The notes under the pieces were generated by a model. That model searched no databases. It was not told the DNA's origin and was given only the letters and a program-made list of their open reading frames with translations. Made by a program: the position numbers and the translations under genes. A stretch of 51,241 nucleotides of DNA from Butyrivibrio sp. INlla16 (GTDB lineage: Bacteria; Bacillota; Clostridia; Lachnospirales; Lachnospiraceae), in NCBI RefSeq assembly GCF_900104155.1, contig NZ_FMYB01000032.1, positions 1-51,241 of the forward strand, in the 5' to 3' direction. This document shows, in pieces, positions 6,786 to 14,562 of the stretch (positions are counted from its first letter, which is position 1; each line of letters opens with the position of its first letter).

Positions 6786-9365
6786 GTGAAAAGAGGGCTG
6801 ATAATAACAATAAATCTTTTAATAATGGGATTTATTCTGTTCTTTATCATCAGGTATGCGAATGCTAAGGCAGAAGAGAGCAACAAGAATGAGATTATTG
6901 CCTTTGAAAAGATGACCGTGACTACAAATCAGATCATCACCAATTACCTTGAGGATGAACAGCGTCTTTGTGATGTCTGGGCGAATTATATCAATCGCTC
7001 AGCGGAAGATGGCGCCCCGATGACAGCAGAGGATGCTGTATCCTATATCAGGAAGGCTAAGATTTCTTCGGAGATAGAGGGACACCTTATCTTTCTTGAC
7101 AGTCCCAGACGGGAAGGTCTCTCTACAACGCCCACAGTTTCTGATGAGGGTGACTATTCGGTTACTTACAAGAATATAAATATCTTTGACAACATCGAAA
7201 GCGACAGCGATGAACATGGCGTTGTCAGTCTGACAAGAGCCTACACAAACCCCATGAACGGAGTGCAGTCCATTGCATTTTTAAATAATGTTACTGTTCT
7301 TGAAGAAGAGGGAGGTGCGCCAAAGGAAGGTCTTTTGATGCGCGTTGTTCCTTTGAGTCGCCTTGAGCAAAAGCTTGTTTTCCTAAAGGGTGAGTACGAG
7401 AATGTTGAGATAAGTCTCGTCGACAAGAAAGGTAATTACGTCGTTCATGGAAAGTCCTTTAAGAACAGCAATTTCTTTGAGTACTACAAGTCATATAATG
7501 CGGCCACGGCAGAGGAATATGAGCATGTGACCAAAGAGATAGCCAGTGGCACAGGAACCATGACTATCAAGAACTTTAAGAAAGAGGACTGCATTTTATC
7601 TTATACGCCGCTTGAGACTATGAAGACATGGGTTCTGCTGGCGTATATTCCTGCGAATGATCTTGTGGCAAGCCGTTCGATAGACTGGCTGCTTCTTGGC
7701 ATAGCGACTCTTGGATTTTTACTTCTTTTAATCTTCAATTCAATCGTCATGATGATCTACAACCGCGAGCTGTCGGAGGCTGCGAAGCAGGCGAATCAGG
7801 CAAATGAGGCCAAATCCAACTTCCTATCCACCATGTCCCATGACATCCGTACGCCGATGAATGCGATACTTGGCTTGAACGAGATGGTTCTAAGGGATTC
7901 CAAAGATGACAACATCAGAATGTATGCGGAGAGCATCAGAACTGCGGGAAGTACGCTCCTTGGCATCATCAACGATATTCTTGATTTTTCCAAAATTGAA
8001 GCGGGAAAAATGGAGATAATCAACGTTGATTACAGCTTTGTTTCGCTTCTAAATGACCTTATAAATATGGTTCAAAAGAAGGCTGAAGACAAAGGGCTCT
8101 TCTTCAAGCCGGACGTAGACAAAGATATCCCCATGGTCCTTAACGGAGACGAGATCAGGATCAAACAGGTTATTATCAACATTCTCTCCAATGCAGTTAA
8201 ATACACTAAGGAGGGAGGCATAACCTTCTCCGTAAAGGCGAACAAGCTTCAGGACAAACCGAATGCGGTCATGCTCAGAGTAAGTGTATCTGATACGGGT
8301 ATAGGCATAAAACCCGAAGATCTCGACAAGCTATTTGTCGCTTTCCAGCGAATCGAGGAAAAACGGAACAGAAACATCGAGGGTACGGGTCTTGGTATGA
8401 CTATCGTTCAGAGATTTCTTGATATGATGGGTAGTCGCCTTGAGGTAGAGAGCGAATATGGTAAGGGTTCGGTTTTTTCCTTTGAACTTGAGCAGAAGGT
8501 CGTAAAATGGGATCCGATCGGCGATTTCGAAGAGGCCTTCAGACGTTCATCAAGTACGCTTAATAAGTATCATGAAAAGTTCACAGCACCTGATGCAAGA
8601 GTACTTGTGGTTGATGATACAGCTGTTAATCTCACGGTGTTTGTAAACCTGCTTAAGAGGACCGGGATCCAGATAGATACTGCGGAAAGCGGTGATGAAT
8701 GCATATCGCTTTTTGGAAGTAAGAGTTATGACGTCATTTTCCTGGATCATATGATGCCGGATAAAGATGGTATAGAGACACTCATGGAGATGAAGGAAAT
8801 AACCGATACTCCTAATATGGGGGTTCCGGTAATCTGCCTTACTGCCAACGCTATATCCGGTATGCGCGAGATGTACACAAATGCCGGATTCGATGACTAT
8901 CTGACGAAACCCATTGATGCCGAACGACTGGAGATGATGCTGCTGCAGTATCTTCCGGAGGATAAAGTGACTATCGCATCTGAAAATGGCGATGCTGACG
9001 AGAAGGAGCTTCCGGATTTTCTGTATGGAATAAAGGGGCTCGACGCAGATGCGGGTATGGATTACTGCGGCGATGCCGAGGATTATATTATGGCTCTTGA
9101 GACCTTCCTTGGCAGTGCTGAAAAGAAGGCAGAAGAAATCGAGAATTTCTGGGCTGAAAGAGATATCAAAAACACAACTGTAAAGGTTCACGGGCTTAAG
9201 AGTTCTTTCCGTGCGATAGGTGCACTGAAGCTCTCAGAATTTGCCGCAGAGCTTGAGAAGGCCGGAAACGACGGCGATACAGACAGGCTGGATAAAGATC
9301 TTAGCGAACTGATTTCCGGATACAGGGAGCTGGTGAAAGAGCTAGAACCTTTAAAGAATTTGTAG
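6786..9365 (+). CDS. Hybrid sensor histidine kinase with receiver and Hpt domains
   Basis: From the GTG at 6786 this is 859 residues. It has an N-terminal transmembrane helix, an extracytoplasmic sensor of about 280 residues (Cache-like by architecture) and a second transmembrane helix (SIDWLLLGIATLGFLLLLI). Then come a HisKA domain with His352 in STMSHDIRTP, an ATPase domain (NILSNAVKYT, DTGIGI, GTGLGM), a receiver with phospho-acceptor Asp654 in IFLDHMMPDKDG, and a C-terminal Hpt domain with His802 in VKVHGLKSS. This is a complete His-Asp-His phosphorelay lacking only an output regulator, which is not encoded nearby. AGGGGGT (6774-6780) precedes the GTG; an in-frame ATG at 6756 has a poor RBS. 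The next gene encodes a binding lipoprotein that probably feeds the sensor. Confidence 0.9.
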   Translation: MKRGLIITINLLIMGFILFFIIRYANAKAEESNKNEIIAFEKMTVTTNQIITNYLEDEQRLCDVWANYINRSAEDGAPMTAEDAVSYIRKAKISSEIEGHLIFLDSPRREGLSTTPTVSDEGDYSVTYKNINIFDNIESDSDEHGVVSLTRAYTNPMNGVQSIAFLNNVTVLEEEGGAPKEGLLMRVVPLSRLEQKLVFLKGEYENVEISLVDKKGNYVVHGKSFKNSNFFEYYKSYNAATAEEYEHVTKEIASGTGTMTIKNFKKEDCILSYTPLETMKTWVLLAYIPANDLVASRSIDWLLLGIATLGFLLLLIFNSIVMMIYNRELSEAAKQANQANEAKSNFLSTMSHDIRTPMNAILGLNEMVLRDSKDDNIRMYAESIRTAGSTLLGIINDILDFSKIEAGKMEIINVDYSFVSLLNDLINMVQKKAEDKGLFFKPDVDKDIPMVLNGDEIRIKQVIINILSNAVKYTKEGGITFSVKANKLQDKPNAVMLRVSVSDTGIGIKPEDLDKLFVAFQRIEEKRNRNIEGTGLGMTIVQRFLDMMGSRLEVESEYGKGSVFSFELEQKVVKWDPIGDFEEAFRRSSSTLNKYHEKFTAPDARVLVVDDTAVNLTVFVNLLKRTGIQIDTAESGDECISLFGSKSYDVIFLDHMMPDKDGIETLMEMKEITDTPNMGVPVICLTANAISGMREMYTNAGFDDYLTKPIDAERLEMMLLQYLPEDKVTIASENGDADEKELPDFLYGIKGLDADAGMDYCGDAEDYIMALETFLGSAEKKAEEIENFWAERDIKNTTVKVHGLKSSFRAIGALKLSEFAAELEKAGNDGDTDRLDKDLSELISGYRELVKELEPLKNL

Positions 9366-9385
9366 GATGTGAATAACTATTGACT

Positions 9386-9424
9386 GACCTAAGGAATCTT
9401 CCGCAAGTGGAGTGCTCTTAGGTC
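9386..9424 (+). promoter_or_regulatory. Hairpin just upstream of the binding-lipoprotein RBS
   Basis: GACCTAAG (9386-9393) and CTTAGGTC (9417-9424) are a perfect 8-bp inverted repeat. It lies in the 78-nt gap after the histidine kinase and 7 nt before the AGAGGT ribosome binding site (9431-9436). No T-run follows, so it is not a plain terminator. It could stabilise the downstream mRNA or tune relative expression of the two genes. Confidence 0.5.
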
Positions 9425-9456
9425 CGGAAGAGAGGTAATTCTTATGAAAAAAAACT

Positions 9457-10743
9457 TTGAGAATGGTAGTTTCTTTGAGCATGGCCACTATGCTGCTTTT
9501 ACAGGGCTGTGGCAGCCAAAAGAAAGGGGACGCGCCTTTTGCTCCGAAGTACGACAAAGATACTGAGTTTTCATTAACCGTTGCGGGCAGTTACGGTAAC
9601 TTTGAGTCGCTTGAGGCAGAATTTGAGCGCTTCTACGAATACTATCCGAACGCCAATCTTCAGTATGTAACGATGGATGATTATAAAAATGTCATCCCCA
9701 GCGCTCTCGTTAGCAGCGAGCCACCGGATATTTTCACTACAAACGGCTCGATGATCGGTGATGAGAAGTATGATGCCATGTTTGAAGCATGCGAGGTTTT
9801 CTCCGACTCTTCCGTGGGTATCGATTATTCATGTATCAGAGATTCCCTGATAAGGACTACGGATTCGGGAGATGTTGTTATGCTTCCGATTTTCACCACA
9901 TCCTACGGAATGCTTGTCAACATGGATATCTTTGAAAAAGAAGGGTTGAAGGTTCCGAACAATTTTAAGGAGCTTATGGATGTCTGTGCCAAGCTTAAAG
10001 CTGCAGGCTATGAATCTCCTGTGATGGGACCTGACGTGTTCAGCGGATCGGGACTGTTTAACTGCTTTGCCTATCCGATGTTTGCATATGATGTCATGAA
10101 AAACAGTGATAAGGTCGACGCTCTGAATAATTTGGAGTCGGCATCGGGAGAGATGATGAGGCCTGCTCTTGAGAGGCTTTCTGAATTTGTTAACTCTGAC
10201 TGCATAGATATTGCAAAATGTCAGGAGGAGATAACCGACGAATATGAAGCGGTTATCATGCGATTTTTCGAGGGCGATGTACCGATGATGCTTGCCACAG
10301 GTGATGTGGTTTCGGGAACGGGCAAGAGAGAGAGCAAATCCGATGCCTTTACCGCGAATCCTTTTAAGTACAGATTCTATACCGTACCAGCTGGCGACGA
10401 TGGCGGTTATTTCATCAATTCCATCAGCATTTGCTTTTCCGTAAACAAGAACAGCAGGAATCTCGACATGGCAAATGAATTCATGCGATTCCTGATCAGC
10501 AAGAAAGAGCTCAGCAACATGGCAGCTTCCAAGCGCCTGATCACACCTATAGATGATTTCTCAACTAATGAACTTTATTCGTCACTTGCGGATATACCTG
10601 CAGACAGGAGCTTCAGCGACAAGGAGACCGGCCTTATGGATCCTGCGGTCAGACAATTCAGGGCTGCTATATATGCAGTCGGAAATGGAACAATGACAGT
10701 GGATGAGGCGGTTGCTGCCTACGGAAATATTCCGGAGGAATAA
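9457..10743 (+). CDS. Extracellular solute-binding lipoprotein, start out of frame
   Basis: The protein (about 430 residues) has a lipoprotein signal ending MLLLQGCGS and the features of an ABC-type sugar-binding protein (LTVAGSYGN, YYPNANLQYVTMDDY, SEPPDIFTTNG). No transporter permease or ATPase genes are adjacent; instead it follows a hybrid kinase by 91 nt, so it is more likely a sensory partner than a transporter subunit. The start is odd. The well-placed ATG at 9444 (RBS AGAGGT) is followed by eight A residues and runs out of frame. With seven it would read MKKTLRMVVSLSM and join the long frame perfectly. The listed TTG at 9457 lies 20 nt from any RBS. Either an indel or transcriptional slippage is implied. 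Confidence 0.85.
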   Translation: MRMVVSLSMATMLLLQGCGSQKKGDAPFAPKYDKDTEFSLTVAGSYGNFESLEAEFERFYEYYPNANLQYVTMDDYKNVIPSALVSSEPPDIFTTNGSMIGDEKYDAMFEACEVFSDSSVGIDYSCIRDSLIRTTDSGDVVMLPIFTTSYGMLVNMDIFEKEGLKVPNNFKELMDVCAKLKAAGYESPVMGPDVFSGSGLFNCFAYPMFAYDVMKNSDKVDALNNLESASGEMMRPALERLSEFVNSDCIDIAKCQEEITDEYEAVIMRFFEGDVPMMLATGDVVSGTGKRESKSDAFTANPFKYRFYTVPAGDDGGYFINSISICFSVNKNSRNLDMANEFMRFLISKKELSNMAASKRLITPIDDFSTNELYSSLADIPADRSFSDKETGLMDPAVRQFRAAIYAVGNGTMTVDEAVAAYGNIPEE

Positions 10744-10849
10744 AGGAGGAAATAGATCATCAAAATTTTCGTTTTGGTATAGCTTTTTTACGATAGTTTT
10801 TGCGTTTTTTCGCATATATGTCTTGGGAAAAAAGGGAGCTATTGTAAAA

Positions 10850-11209
10850 ATCTATGGAAATAGGAAAAAGCTTGAAAACACAGATGGAAATAAGCAAACA
10901 TATCTGTGCAAATAGAAAAAGAATCCAAAACACAGACGAGAGATTGATAAGCATCTGTGGAAATAGGGAAAAGTCTGAAAACACAGATAGGAGTTGGTAA
11001 ACACATCTGTGAAAAAAGGAAAAGATTCGAAAACACAGACAAGTGTTTAACAATCATCTGTGAAAATAGGAAAAAGCTTGAAAACACAGATAGGGACAGG
11101 CAATCACATCTGTGAAAATAGAAAAAGAATCCAAAACACAGATGAGCATTTGATAAGCATCTATGGAAATAGAGAAAAATCTGAAAACACAGAGAGGATG
11201 CCATCCTCT
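10850..11209. repeat. Array 1: seven 36-bp palindrome-ended repeats, 15/16-nt spacers
   Basis: Seven units of exactly 36 bp start at 10850, 10902, 10953, 11005, 11056, 11108 and 11159. Each begins ATCTGTG (ATCTATG in the first and last), has 22 interior nt of the form nAAATAGgAAAAAnnnnnAAAA, and ends CACAGAT, CACAGAC or CACAGAG. Spacers alternate 16,15,16,15,16,15 nt. Interiors come in four types (AGCTTG, GAATCC, GTCTG, GATTCG) in the order A-B-C-D-A-B-C, giving a 206-bp higher-order period. The array ends in a compact hairpin, AGAGGAT-gcc-ATCCTCT (11193-11209). The 10744-11433 gap otherwise contains no gene that I can support. Not CRISPR: spacers are short and related to each other. Confidence 0.92.
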
Positions 11210-11304
11210 TTAGGAGCTCCATTTATTTATCAAAATGGAAAATTATAGCATGCCATATTGCGTTTCTGAATATACATAATATCGACCGGTTTTAATATCA
11301 TATT

Positions 11305-11350
11305 CTTATCAGATAAGTGTAAAACGATACAGAATAAGTGAATCGTATCG
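11305..11350. promoter_or_regulatory. Two operator-like palindromes upstream of exported Cys/His protein
   Basis: CTTATC-a-GATAAG (11305-11317) is a perfect 13-bp palindrome. CGATAC (11325-11330) and GTATCG (11345-11350) are an inverted repeat 14 nt apart. They lie 84-129 bp before the start at 11434, in AT-rich DNA where the promoter is expected. The binding protein is unknown. Confidence 0.45.
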
Positions 11351-11364
11351 GCTTTACAGTTTGT

Positions 11365-11382
11365 TGTGATAAAAGTGTGATA
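11365..11382 (+). promoter_or_regulatory. TGTGATA-N4-TGTGATA direct repeat
   Basis: TGTGATA at 11365-11371 is repeated at 11376-11382, an 11-bp period on one helical face. The same arrangement occurs at 14567-14584 and 29892-29909. Direct heptamers separated by 4 bp are the form of OmpR/PhoB-type response-regulator sites; the E. coli pho box is TGTCATA-N4-TGTCA(C/T). Assignment to such a regulator is inference. No OmpR-family gene is in the window. Confidence 0.5.
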
Positions 11383-11433
11383 TAAGGATTGGTAATATAT
11401 CACCATAAGAAACAGAAAGCAGGGGTGGTAGCT

Positions 11434-11649
11434 ATGAAGAAGGTATTTGTAAAAAGAATCGCAATGGTAGTTGCAGTAATGGCAATCGTTTTAGGTTTTG
11501 GTTTTGCTACAAACATGAAGGTAGCTGAGGCTAAGTCACAGATGATGGAAATTACATGTCCTCACTGCCATGAAAACACAACAGTAGATGTTATGCTGGA
11601 TGATGTTACATGCAGCCACTGCCATGAAAATATCCATATTGATGGTTGA
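11434..11649 (+). CDS. Small exported protein with paired CxxCH motifs
   Basis: This 71-residue protein has a clear signal peptide (MKKVFVKRIAMVVAVMAIVL, cleavage near VAEAKS) and a mature part of about 38 residues containing CPHCHENT and CSHCHENI about 18 residues apart. The motifs could be a zinc ribbon (CxxC...CxxC) or, formally, two c-type haem sites (CxxCH). A zinc ribbon is more likely because the family Lachnospiraceae generally lacks cytochrome c maturation. The ATG at 11434 was chosen over an upstream in-frame GTG for its AGGGGTGG ribosome binding site and because it gives a proper signal peptide. I know of no named family. Confidence 0.75.
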   Translation: MKKVFVKRIAMVVAVMAIVLGFGFATNMKVAEAKSQMMEITCPHCHENTTVDVMLDDVTCSHCHENIHIDG

Positions 11650-11710
11650 TAAAATACAAACAAGAAGAGCAATTCTTCTTTAAAACTCCTAATTCTATAC
11701 AACCAAAGAT

Positions 11711-11744
11711 GCCCTGATCAGAGATGGTCAGGGTATTCTTTTGG
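11711..11744 (+). terminator. Probable rho-independent terminator
   Basis: CCCTGATC and GGTCAGGG form a stem (one mismatch) around a 6-nt loop, followed by TATTCTTTT. It would end transcription of the small exported protein gene. Confidence 0.65.
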
Positions 11745-11751
11745 GAAAAAT

Positions 11752-11805
11752 AGGATGCAACTTCAAGTAGCGGCGATGGAATCTGAGGATGCAACTTCAA
11801 GTTGC
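11752..11805. promoter_or_regulatory. Direct repeat with palindrome GCAACTT-c-AAGTTGC
   Basis: AGGATGCAACTTCAAGT occurs at 11752-11768 and again at 11786-11802, a 34-bp period. The second copy completes a perfect 15-bp palindrome (11791-11805); the first is one base short of it. The sites lie 75-125 bp upstream of the XRE regulator at 11879, so autoregulation is a natural guess. Confidence 0.55.
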
Positions 11806-11878
11806 GGAAGTGCAAACTGAGGTTAGTGGAAATCCGGTGTGCAGAATTGTATGATATTTGGGAAAGGAGGATGGTAAT

Positions 11879-12409
11879 ATGAGTTTTGGAGAAAACCTGC
11901 AGAAGATTCGTAAGAAAAATCAACTTTCTCAAGAAGGACTGGCAGAAATGCTGGGGGTAAGCAGACAGGCCGTATCAAAATGGGAGCTGGGTGAGGGATA
12001 TCCTGAAGTTGATAAGCTTTTGATCTTATCGGAAAAGTTGAACATTTCATTGGATAGCTTAATGCTGGGAGAAAATGTACCTGCCACTTCCGATAACAGT
12101 AAAGCTTCTAATATGATAAGAATTATTTCGACGAATGAAGGTGTAACTGTCAATGCATCTAAAGTGGCGCGTTCACAGCAGTTCAGGGGCGGTAAGAACA
12201 GCCCGAAATATGCACTATTTGCTTCAGATGGAAATGATAAATCTTTTTGGGGTCCGCAGAATACATTCCTTTCCTGGTATAGAAATCTTGATGATGTAAC
12301 AAAAGAGATCGCTGAAATACATAACGCAATGGAAAACGGGGCGACATCCTATACATTGCAATACAGCGTAAAATGTAAACAGAATCTGTTTAGGACAATA
12401 GTGGAATAG
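11879..12409 (+). CDS. XRE/Cro-CI family transcriptional regulator
   Basis: The 176-residue protein begins with a classical helix-turn-helix (about 5-60): NLQKIRKKNQLSQEGLAEML, then GVSRQAVSKWELGEGYPEVD. This is the form found in many Firmicute XRE regulators that act as dimers on palindromic operators. The C-terminal 110 residues (FRGGKNSPKYALFASDGND and on) are a soluble domain I cannot name; it may sense a ligand or mediate dimerisation. The ATG at 11879 is preceded by AAAGGAGG. Operator-like palindromes lie upstream, and a very strong terminator follows, so the gene is a single transcription unit. Confidence 0.88.
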   Translation: MSFGENLQKIRKKNQLSQEGLAEMLGVSRQAVSKWELGEGYPEVDKLLILSEKLNISLDSLMLGENVPATSDNSKASNMIRIISTNEGVTVNASKVARSQQFRGGKNSPKYALFASDGNDKSFWGPQNTFLSWYRNLDDVTKEIAEIHNAMENGATSYTLQYSVKCKQNLFRTIVE

Positions 12410-12413
12410 ATAT

Positions 12414-12481
12414 AAACCTCCGTAAAGCTGTCTTTTTGCATACTCAGAAATGCAGAATGATACCTCTACGGAGGTTTTATT
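12414..12481. terminator. Long bidirectional terminator
   Basis: AAACCTCCGTA (12414-12424) pairs perfectly with TACGGAGGTTT (12467-12477), and TGCAT/ATGCA form an inner hairpin. TTTTATTTT follows on the plus strand. It closes the XRE regulator gene. Confidence 0.85.
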
Positions 12482-12580
12482 TTGTTGCTAAATAACAGTA
12501 AATGAGGGGAGAGTATTTTACGTGTGATTCGTGTATAATGAATTTCAGTAATGTTTTCAGAAGGAAGTGAAGGAATAGAA

Positions 12581-12802
12581 ATGAAGGACGAGATCATACT
12601 TGATGAAAAGAAGCTGGCGCTGCTTGATCTGATCGACAAGGCAGGAAAAGGCAGCATAGAGGCAGCAGAGCAGGTAGCTGAAGCATATTTTAAGGGAACC
12701 TATGAGGATAAGCCTAACTTTGCAAAGGCAAAGAAGTGGGCTTCTTATGCCGCAAAGCATGGAAGCGAGAAGGCTGCGGAGATACTGAAGGAAATATCAT
12801 AA
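12581..12802 (+). CDS. Small Sel1-like repeat protein
   Basis: This 73-residue protein carries one Sel1-like (TPR-related) repeat in its second half: AAEQVAEAYFKGTYEDKPNF, then AKAKKWASYAAKHGSEKAAE. Such repeats form two antiparallel helices and mediate protein-protein contacts. The first 25 residues are charged. The ATG at 12581 has AAGGAA-type RBS sequence just upstream; an earlier in-frame ATG at 12551 is less well placed. It lies 20 nt before the PspC gene, so the two are probably co-transcribed. Confidence 0.75.
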   Translation: MKDEIILDEKKLALLDLIDKAGKGSIEAAEQVAEAYFKGTYEDKPNFAKAKKWASYAAKHGSEKAAEILKEIS

Positions 12803-12822
12803 TAAGGGAGAGGGTATAGATT

Positions 12823-13170
12823 ATGAATGAAAAGAAGCTTTACAAGAGTCATGATAAAAAGTTGTTCGGTGTATGCGGCGGCATAGCTGATTATTTTGGT
12901 ATTGATCCCACATGGGTTCGAATCGGTATGGGGCTCGCGGTATTCTTTACGGGAATCGGAATCCCTGCGTATATCATTGCAGCGCTGGTTATGGATGATG
13001 ATCCCAAGTATATCGAGGATAAGTCTTATAATGATAGGTCCTATGACGATAGCAGAGTAGTTGATAGTACTGCCACATTTGTGGATGATGATACTACAGG
13101 TTATCAGCAGACACAGCAGTATGAGAGTGATGAACCGGTTGGATTTAATCCTTATGATGGAAATAGATGA
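12823..13170 (+). CDS. PspC-domain membrane protein
   Basis: This 115-residue protein has an N-terminal PspC domain (about 4-65): LYKSHDKKLFGVCGGIADYF, then GIDPTWVRI and a transmembrane stretch AVFFTGIGIPAYIIAALVM. PspC proteins relate to envelope stress signalling. The tail is acidic and tyrosine-rich and ends EPVGFNPYDG. A second PspC protein at 33835 ends in a related EPVGF...DG motif, so the two are paralogues with a conserved C-terminal tag. The RBS is AGGGAGAGG. Confidence 0.88.
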   Translation: MNEKKLYKSHDKKLFGVCGGIADYFGIDPTWVRIGMGLAVFFTGIGIPAYIIAALVMDDDPKYIEDKSYNDRSYDDSRVVDSTATFVDDDTTGYQQTQQYESDEPVGFNPYDGNR

Positions 13171-13265
13171 TTAGCAGGATCAAGTCATACAATGCGCGCC
13201 AATTAGTCACCTGAGAAAGTAATCATTGCAACTGAAGCAAAAATGCTGCGAGGGGGAATAGGCTC

Positions 13266-14546
13266 ATGAAGTATAGTATTGACACATACAGGCTTTACTC
13301 AAGTGAAAAGATTTTTTCATTCTGCATAAGAGTAAGGGTGACAATGAAAGATGAAGTAGATATTGATGTACTTAGAAAGTCCGTCAATACAGCTATGCAG
13401 CGCTATCAATACTTCGCAAAAGAAGTGGTCCTCGGAGAGGATGGCGGATACGATCTTATCCCTAATAAAAGAGATGTTGTGGTGCTTGAGGCACCGGAAA
13501 AGCTTCCGGATCTGTGCAGCGAAGAAGTAAACAGGCATCTCCTTTATTTGGACTGCAAGGGAAGGGATATCTTTTTTAACATAAGTCATTCTATGTGCGG
13601 CGGAAAAGGCATGATGCCCTGGGTCCAGACTACCCTGTATCAATATGTTGCCGATAAATACAGCATTACTCCTGATGCGCCGGGCATTAGAAAACCCGAC
13701 AGTGAGCTTCTGCCGGGAGAAACAGATGAACCGACCATAGATATGCTTCTTGATGAAAAGCCCATATATACATACAAGAGTAAAAATCCTGTTGTAATGC
13801 TGCTGGACTACTTAAATGGTATGTTCAATCCTTTTATGCGGGATCCAGTTTACTATCAGTTTACGTTTGAACAGAGTGATATTATGGCATTTGCCAAGCA
13901 CAATGATTCAAGTGTCGCGGCCTTTTTCCTCATGACCTTAGCCATGGCGCTTAACAAAGTTCTTCCGGACAAATATAAGATTATAGGAGGCGAGACAGCT
14001 CATTTTCCGGGTGCTGACATTGGGCTTCCGAACAGTTACCATGATCTGCTAAGTCATGTACATATAGATTATGACAGGAAATATTTTGACTATGATATTG
14101 ATAAGCTTGGAACCTACACCCGCAGTCAGATAATTCTTCAGACTGATCCGACCGTAAGTAACTACCAACTTCGTAAGCATTTTGACTTTTTAGAGGAAAT
14201 AGATAAGATATCCGGTCAGAAGAACAAGATAGCTGCTTATGCACAAAAAGACCCCTCCAAGGGCAAGGAGGCGCAGCACGGAACCTTTATATCGAACTAT
14301 ACAGGCTGGGCAGACTTTGGAGAAGTTGCAGATTATATAGAGTCATATTTCGCGATGGTGGACGGACATCTTCTCCTGGAGGCATTGTCCATGTCAGATA
14401 AGATTTTCCTATCATTTATGCAACTGATCAGAGATAAAAAATATGTGAACGCTTTCTGTGAAGTCATGGACGACCTGGGTATTTCTTACAAAATGGAAGG
14501 ACCTTTTCCCAATATCAGATCGAAACACCGGTTGCCGCGTGAGTAA
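13266..14546 (+). CDS. Condensation/CAT-fold acyltransferase-like protein
   Basis: This 426-residue protein has the layout of BAHD/condensation or alcohol-acetyltransferase-type enzymes of the CAT fold. There is an N-terminal half with FFNISHSMCGGKGM in the position of the active-site HHxxxDG motif, and a second half with a FISNYTGWADFG segment resembling the usual DFGWG-type structural motif. The catalytic histidine is present but the aspartate position is Gly (HxxxGG), which occurs in divergent members. Substrates are unknown; esterification or amide formation from acyl-CoA is the family chemistry. It has a strong RBS (GCGAGGGGG) and stands alone; no carrier protein or peptide synthetase genes are nearby. 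Confidence 0.65.
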   Translation: MKYSIDTYRLYSSEKIFSFCIRVRVTMKDEVDIDVLRKSVNTAMQRYQYFAKEVVLGEDGGYDLIPNKRDVVVLEAPEKLPDLCSEEVNRHLLYLDCKGRDIFFNISHSMCGGKGMMPWVQTTLYQYVADKYSITPDAPGIRKPDSELLPGETDEPTIDMLLDEKPIYTYKSKNPVVMLLDYLNGMFNPFMRDPVYYQFTFEQSDIMAFAKHNDSSVAAFFLMTLAMALNKVLPDKYKIIGGETAHFPGADIGLPNSYHDLLSHVHIDYDRKYFDYDIDKLGTYTRSQIILQTDPTVSNYQLRKHFDFLEEIDKISGQKNKIAAYAQKDPSKGKEAQHGTFISNYTGWADFGEVADYIESYFAMVDGHLLLEALSMSDKIFLSFMQLIRDKKYVNAFCEVMDDLGISYKMEGPFPNIRSKHRLPRE

Positions 14547-14562
14547 AAAACGCATTATGTAT

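Noticed and set aside
8550..9191. Minus-strand ORF of 213 codons inside the hybrid kinase gene
   Set aside because: It is antisense to clear receiver and Hpt domains; no start signals and no recognisable domain.
10850..11209. CRISPR array (36-bp repeats with palindromic ends)
   Set aside because: Spacers are only 15-16 nt, are similar to each other in sets, repeat units are not identical but fall into types, and no cas gene is in the window. The same applies to 29457-29870.
10839..11222. Minus-strand ORF of 127 codons through array 1
   Set aside because: It only reflects the low stop density of the repeat units; the 51/52-bp step is not a multiple of three, there is no RBS and the peptide is a repetitive Phe/Ser/Cys string.
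11434..11649. Dihaem cytochrome c
   Set aside because: Two CxxCH motifs are present, but the spacing also fits a zinc ribbon and this bacterial family generally lacks cytochrome c maturation, so I did not make it the main call.
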